Assembly (NCBI RefSeq): GCF_040151475.1
Contig: NZ_JBDKWG010000149.1
Location: forward strand, 1 to 64,000
Direction of reading: 5' to 3'
DNA length: 64,000 nt
Source of the DNA: CAXBNB01 sp040151475
Lineage (GTDB): Bacteria; Bacteroidota; Bacteroidia; Cytophagales; Cyclobacteriaceae
In this document: in pieces, positions 61,182 through 64,000 of the stretch
How positions within the stretch are numbered: position 1 is the first letter of the stretch
Layout of the letters: every line of letters starts with the position of its first letter
Made by a program: the position numbers and the translations under genes
Notes under the pieces: model-generated
Told to the model about the DNA's origin: nothing
What the model saw: only the letters and a program-made list of their open reading frames with translations
Databases searched by the model: none

Positions 61182-61306
61182 TAGACATTATCACGGTTGA
61201 TTTATTATGGAGAATTTTGCTCTTAAAAAAACCGCCAATTCATTGCTAATTTTGGAGAAAAAAATCTTGTAATCTCTCTATGCACAATCAACCGTGATAA
61301 TGTCTA
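61182..61306. repeat. MITE-like element: 125 bases with perfect 21-base terminal inverted repeats
   Basis: The arms 61182-61202 (TAGACATTATCACGGTTGAT then T) and 61286-61306 are perfect inverted repeats of 21 bases around 83 AT-rich bases without a reading frame. Both ends show TA as the outermost bases, which could be a TA target duplication of an IS630/Tc1-like element. It does not interrupt a gene; it lies between the DUF3592 gene and the glycine-rich lipoprotein gene. Alternatively it is a single long-stem RNA. Confidence 0.75.
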
Positions 61307-61347
61307 ATATAAAGGAATTCATTTATTCTTCTTGCGGTTTGCACTTT

Positions 61348-62136
61348 TCACTCCATCATAAATGATCGAATGAAAATCTCATGTGGAATCAACTCGTTGG
61401 GAGGTTGGTTTATCCTTGTAGAGTACCTGCTGATGCCTCCTCCTCCCATAGACACACCTATGCCTCCAAGTCCTCCACGCATGCCCAATCCCGATGAAGC
61501 AAATCCGGAAGCCCCTCCTCCGATACCAACCCCTCTTGATCCGATTTCAACCAGAAAAGACAACTTGCCTTGCTCTATATTTTTTTTCTTTGCCAACTCC
61601 TGAACATAGTAGAGTGAAAATTGAGCCTCATATATTAACTCCTTTTTGTCTTCGTCAATGCGTACTGCGGCATTCATATCACCACCGGAAATATCAACCC
61701 ATTCATATTTCGATCCTACCTTCCTCACTCCCCTGATCAGAGCAGGCTTTCCAGCCAATAAAAGCTCAGGATTGTCTTCCGGATTGTACTTATGTCTTCT
61801 TTTATCCATATCTATTTTTGCAGCATTGGTATAGACAATACCCAGATTTTTGGATTTTGCTCCGTTTCCATCTACCCAGACTGTAATTCCAAAATCATCG
61901 GATTTTTTGATGAGTTCACTGTCATAAGTTTTTAGCAGCAGGTAAACATTCTGATCGTCGTTGTATATGCCATACGAGGTTTGTTCGCTTACATTGACAT
62001 GAGTCAGTGTAGGCCAATCTTCGTCACTTCCATCTATATTGATTCCTATAATGGCACGGCTTGGCAAGATACCTGACACACTGCATCCCATACTAATGAT
62101 AGCCATCAACGCAATTGCCAAATTTGAATACTTCAT
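61348..62136 (-). CDS. Lipoprotein with glycine-rich C-terminal segment
   Basis: About 262 residues from the ATG at 62136 (MKYSNLAIALMAIISMGCSV), a lipoprotein signal with the lipobox ISMGC; the frame is open to 62202 without a better start. The middle part (GSDEDWPTL, YGIYNDDQNVYLLLKTYD, DDFGITVWVDGNGAKS) resembles the DOMON/CBM9-like fold of surface proteins. Near the C-terminus lies an unusual stretch rich in Gly, Ser and Met (GIGGGASGFASS, GGLGGIGVSMGGGG), then a conventional end. Function unknown; probably outer-membrane associated. Confidence 0.7.
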   Translation of the reverse strand: MKYSNLAIALMAIISMGCSVSGILPSRAIIGINIDGSDEDWPTLTHVNVSEQTSYGIYNDDQNVYLLLKTYDSELIKKSDDFGITVWVDGNGAKSKNLGIVYTNAAKIDMDKRRHKYNPEDNPELLLAGKPALIRGVRKVGSKYEWVDISGGDMNAAVRIDEDKKELIYEAQFSLYYVQELAKKKNIEQGKLSFLVEIGSRGVGIGGGASGFASSGLGMRGGLGGIGVSMGGGGISRYSTRINQPPNELIPHEIFIRSFMME

Positions 62137-62408
62137 CATTTTACAATTTATTAGACGCATACTGCGCACATTACACTTAATGGAGGCCGAGAATCCCTCC
62201 ACGGTTTATCGCCCCAATCCATGTCCTGACGTTTGTTAAGATGCCATTGCTATAACTCTACCGTTTTTTTGTCATTTCTGACAAGGGTGATTTTTCTTAT
62301 ATTCAGGGCTATTATGGCGAAGACATAAAACCATAATGGGTTAATTTGAATTCTTAAACTGAAAGACAATGTGCACAGGAGTTGAGAGCTCCTCAATTTT
62401 TCTTAAAA

Positions 62409-63635
62409 TCATTGATATTTACTCTTCACAAACCACCTTTCCCTGATCGAAACATTCAGGGTAAATTCATTGGTAGATTCATAAATCAGATCGTTCTTTA
62501 GCGTACCATTGTATTTTCTATGGTAAGAAATATTGATGGTACTTCCGCTATGCGGCATGGGTATTCCCAGTCCGGCAGTGATCCCCCATCTGTAAAAGGA
62601 AGTGTTACTAACTTCCAAATACGAGTTTTCAACATACGCTCCTGTTCTGAAGCTCATCCTTTTGGCAAAATCCTGACTTTGAAAATCCGGTGTAAATTCC
62701 AACCCCAGGGAATAACGCCAGGTATCTTTCAGGTCTTGCTCGTCTCCCAACTTCCCCTTACTCCATTGCCTGAATTCCACATCTGTACCAACCAGCACTT
62801 TTTTATTTCTAAAAGAAGTACCAAAACCTACTTTCTGCGGCAAGAAATAATCATTAGTGTATTCGGTTTCATCATAGATAATTTCCAAATCGCTACTGGA
62901 TATGGACGATTCTGTATTTCCGTCCATATGTGTGCCATTGTCATAAATCAACCCAATATTAAACTGATGGTTTGGACGTTGGATTAAATAATTTAGACCA
63001 AAATCAGCATTTAGCTGCATAATATGAATTGAGTTTTCAACATTGAAAGCACTACTTCCCTGAGCAGAAGTAGCCACTTCATTCTTGAAAATATTACCGA
63101 AGATAAATGAAAACTTAGCTCCTAAAGACAGGTTTTTTGTGATCAGAAAACTATTGGAAAAGTAAATATTATTGAGTCCTCCGCTTCCATAATAGTTGAC
63201 ACTGTATTCGTTATTGTTGGACACAAGTACATTGTTGTCAACGATGTTATAACCAACATCACTGAAATTTGACAATCCAAACAATCCTGTCCATCTGTTA
63301 TTGAACCTGAACCAATAGCTCAACTGTGAGATTCCCCCATTGCCTACATTCTCTGTTGCAGAATTCGTTTTCAACTGGGTGTTGTTCAAGTAAATACCAA
63401 CATCAAAGACATGAGAAAAATATCCCCCAACAATGGCATTGGCAGCCGGGTTTACAATATTAACAAAATTGGGATTGCTCATACCAATGGAAGTAAATCC
63501 CATGCCCGCACTCTGCACCGACACTGGCGTTTTCAGTTCGCCTATGCCGAACATAGAATACACTGATCCGGCACTGTTTTGAGCGCAAACTGCCAATGGA
63601 CTCAACAGCAACGATAAAAAAATTATTTTTCTCAT
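62409..63635 (-). CDS. Outer-membrane beta-barrel protein candidate
   Basis: 408 residues starting MRKIIFLSLLLSPLAVCAQN, a clear Sec signal peptide cut after AQ; an upstream ATG at 63695 would put the signal peptide inside the protein. The mature part (SVYSMFGIGELKTPVSVQSA, GMSNPNFVNIVNPAA, then many alternating strands ending in aromatic residues) resembles FadL/OmpP1-like barrels of Bacteroidota. It ends with VSIRERWFVKSKYQ. Substrate unknown. It lies 78 bases downstream of the kelch gene, on the same strand. Confidence 0.7.
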   Translation of the reverse strand: MRKIIFLSLLLSPLAVCAQNSAGSVYSMFGIGELKTPVSVQSAGMGFTSIGMSNPNFVNIVNPAANAIVGGYFSHVFDVGIYLNNTQLKTNSATENVGNGGISQLSYWFRFNNRWTGLFGLSNFSDVGYNIVDNNVLVSNNNEYSVNYYGSGGLNNIYFSNSFLITKNLSLGAKFSFIFGNIFKNEVATSAQGSSAFNVENSIHIMQLNADFGLNYLIQRPNHQFNIGLIYDNGTHMDGNTESSISSSDLEIIYDETEYTNDYFLPQKVGFGTSFRNKKVLVGTDVEFRQWSKGKLGDEQDLKDTWRYSLGLEFTPDFQSQDFAKRMSFRTGAYVENSYLEVSNTSFYRWGITAGLGIPMPHSGSTINISYHRKYNGTLKNDLIYESTNEFTLNVSIRERWFVKSKYQ

Positions 63636-63713
63636 GTAAACAAAATATGATTGGTACTCCAATTTTTTGAGTTGATACAGAATGGTTTGTAGCACTAAGG
63701 TTATTTCAAAAGA

Positions 63714-64000
63714 TCAATCGTCCTCATCGTAAATTTCGTCAGGACGAAATTCCCAAATATCATCGAAACGGGAACTGCTGTTTTGTCCTAAAGCCACAAA
63801 GATCCTTCCACTGACTACAAAAGCTACTGCTCCTTGCCTCGAGGTTCCTTCAAATGATGTTTTTTCTTTCCACAAATCATATACAGGATCATATCTCCAC
63901 ACCGACGATAAGTTTGAAGAACCATTTCCAGTAGTAACGTAACCATATCCATCCAAAGAAAATGACACAGCCTTTTCTCTGGCAACACTGTAATCATCAT
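63714..64000 (-). CDS. Kelch-repeat protein, 3' end only (enters from right edge)
   Basis: The frame is open to the window edge and gives the last 95 residues. They contain two kelch blades (YGYVTTGNGSSNLSSVWRYD with PVYDLWKEK, and GRIFVALGQNSSSRFDDIWEF), built on the typical Gly-Gly/Tyr/Trp spacing, and end in an acidic tail (DEIYDEDD). Kelch beta-propellers in Bacteroidota are usually secreted or surface proteins. The N-terminus is outside the window. It is followed by the outer-membrane protein gene, so the two may be cotranscribed. Confidence 0.75.
   Translation of the reverse strand, partial: DDYSVAREKAVSFSLDGYGYVTTGNGSSNLSSVWRYDPVYDLWKEKTSFEGTSRQGAVAFVVSGRIFVALGQNSSSRFDDIWEFRPDEIYDEDD

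Noticed and set aside
62300..62340. Inverted repeat ATTATGG/CCATAAT upstream of the lipoprotein gene
   Set aside because: The stem is short, has no T-tract and is not placed at the end of a gene, so I cannot support it as a terminator or operator.
62520..62987. 155-residue plus-strand frame opposite the outer-membrane protein gene
   Set aside because: The minus-strand frame has a signal peptide and beta-strand pattern; the plus-strand frame has neither.

Overview
This 64 kb window is from a low-GC (roughly 37-40 %) chromosome of a Bacteroidota bacterium, most likely a marine member of the Cytophagales. The evidence is the ribosomal and RNA-polymerase gene order, the carA-eno pair behind rplQ, zinc-free L36 and S14, DUF4199, BatA and DUF3467 proteins, and promoters of the Bacteroidota type (TTG, about 19 bases, then TAnnTTTG) instead of E. 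coli-like -35/-10 boxes. No rRNA, CRISPR array or intact prophage is visible.

Layout. (1) 1-1162: the 3' end of an IS3-family insertion sequence sits in a DUF262 (GmrSD-type) gene and truncates it. (2) 1375-8385: a von Willebrand A membrane protein, fabG, lpdA, and a membrane-anchored regulator that joins a degenerate PI-PLC-like domain and a LamG domain outside the membrane to a SARP-like winged helix inside. (3) 8458-40022: a 32 kb minus-strand information-processing block. Read in the direction of transcription it runs tRNA-Tyr/Gly/Thr, tuf, tRNA-Trp, secE, nusG, rplK, rplA, rplJ, rplL, rpoB, rpoC, a DUF3467 gene, rpsL, rpsG, fusA, rpsJ, then rplC to rplQ (S10, spc and alpha operons, with secY, infA, rpmJ and rpoA), carA and eno. 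Hairpin terminators and promoters divide it into at least four transcription units: tRNA-tuf, tRNA-Trp to DUF3467, rpsL to rpsJ, and rplC to rplQ. (4) 42169-47475: an M1 aminopeptidase converges on a TolC/ABC ATPase/HlyD efflux operon that lacks a permease gene. (5) 48090-53473: a tight plus-strand operon of a BatA-type membrane protein, a dihydroorotase homologue that has lost all its recognisable metal ligands, two DUF4199 membrane proteins and a family-2 glycosyltransferase.

(6) 53574-64000 is more accessory. It holds a two-gene restriction-modification-like module (a large N6-adenine methyltransferase with an overlapping PD-(D/E)XK-like protein), a SulP anion transporter, a DUF3124 lipoprotein, a HigBA-type toxin-antitoxin pair, a DUF3592 protein, a glycine-rich lipoprotein, an outer-membrane beta-barrel candidate and the 3' end of a kelch protein. 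Two short inverted-repeat elements lie between these genes: a 155-base nested-hairpin element (59049-59203) and a 125-base MITE-like element with perfect 21-base terminal repeats (61182-61306).

The items most worth following up are the LamG-SARP membrane regulator, the pseudo-dihydroorotase operon, the methyltransferase/PD-(D/E)XK pair, the two inverted-repeat elements, and two orphan minus-strand terminators near 47700-47850 that may mark an unannotated small RNA.
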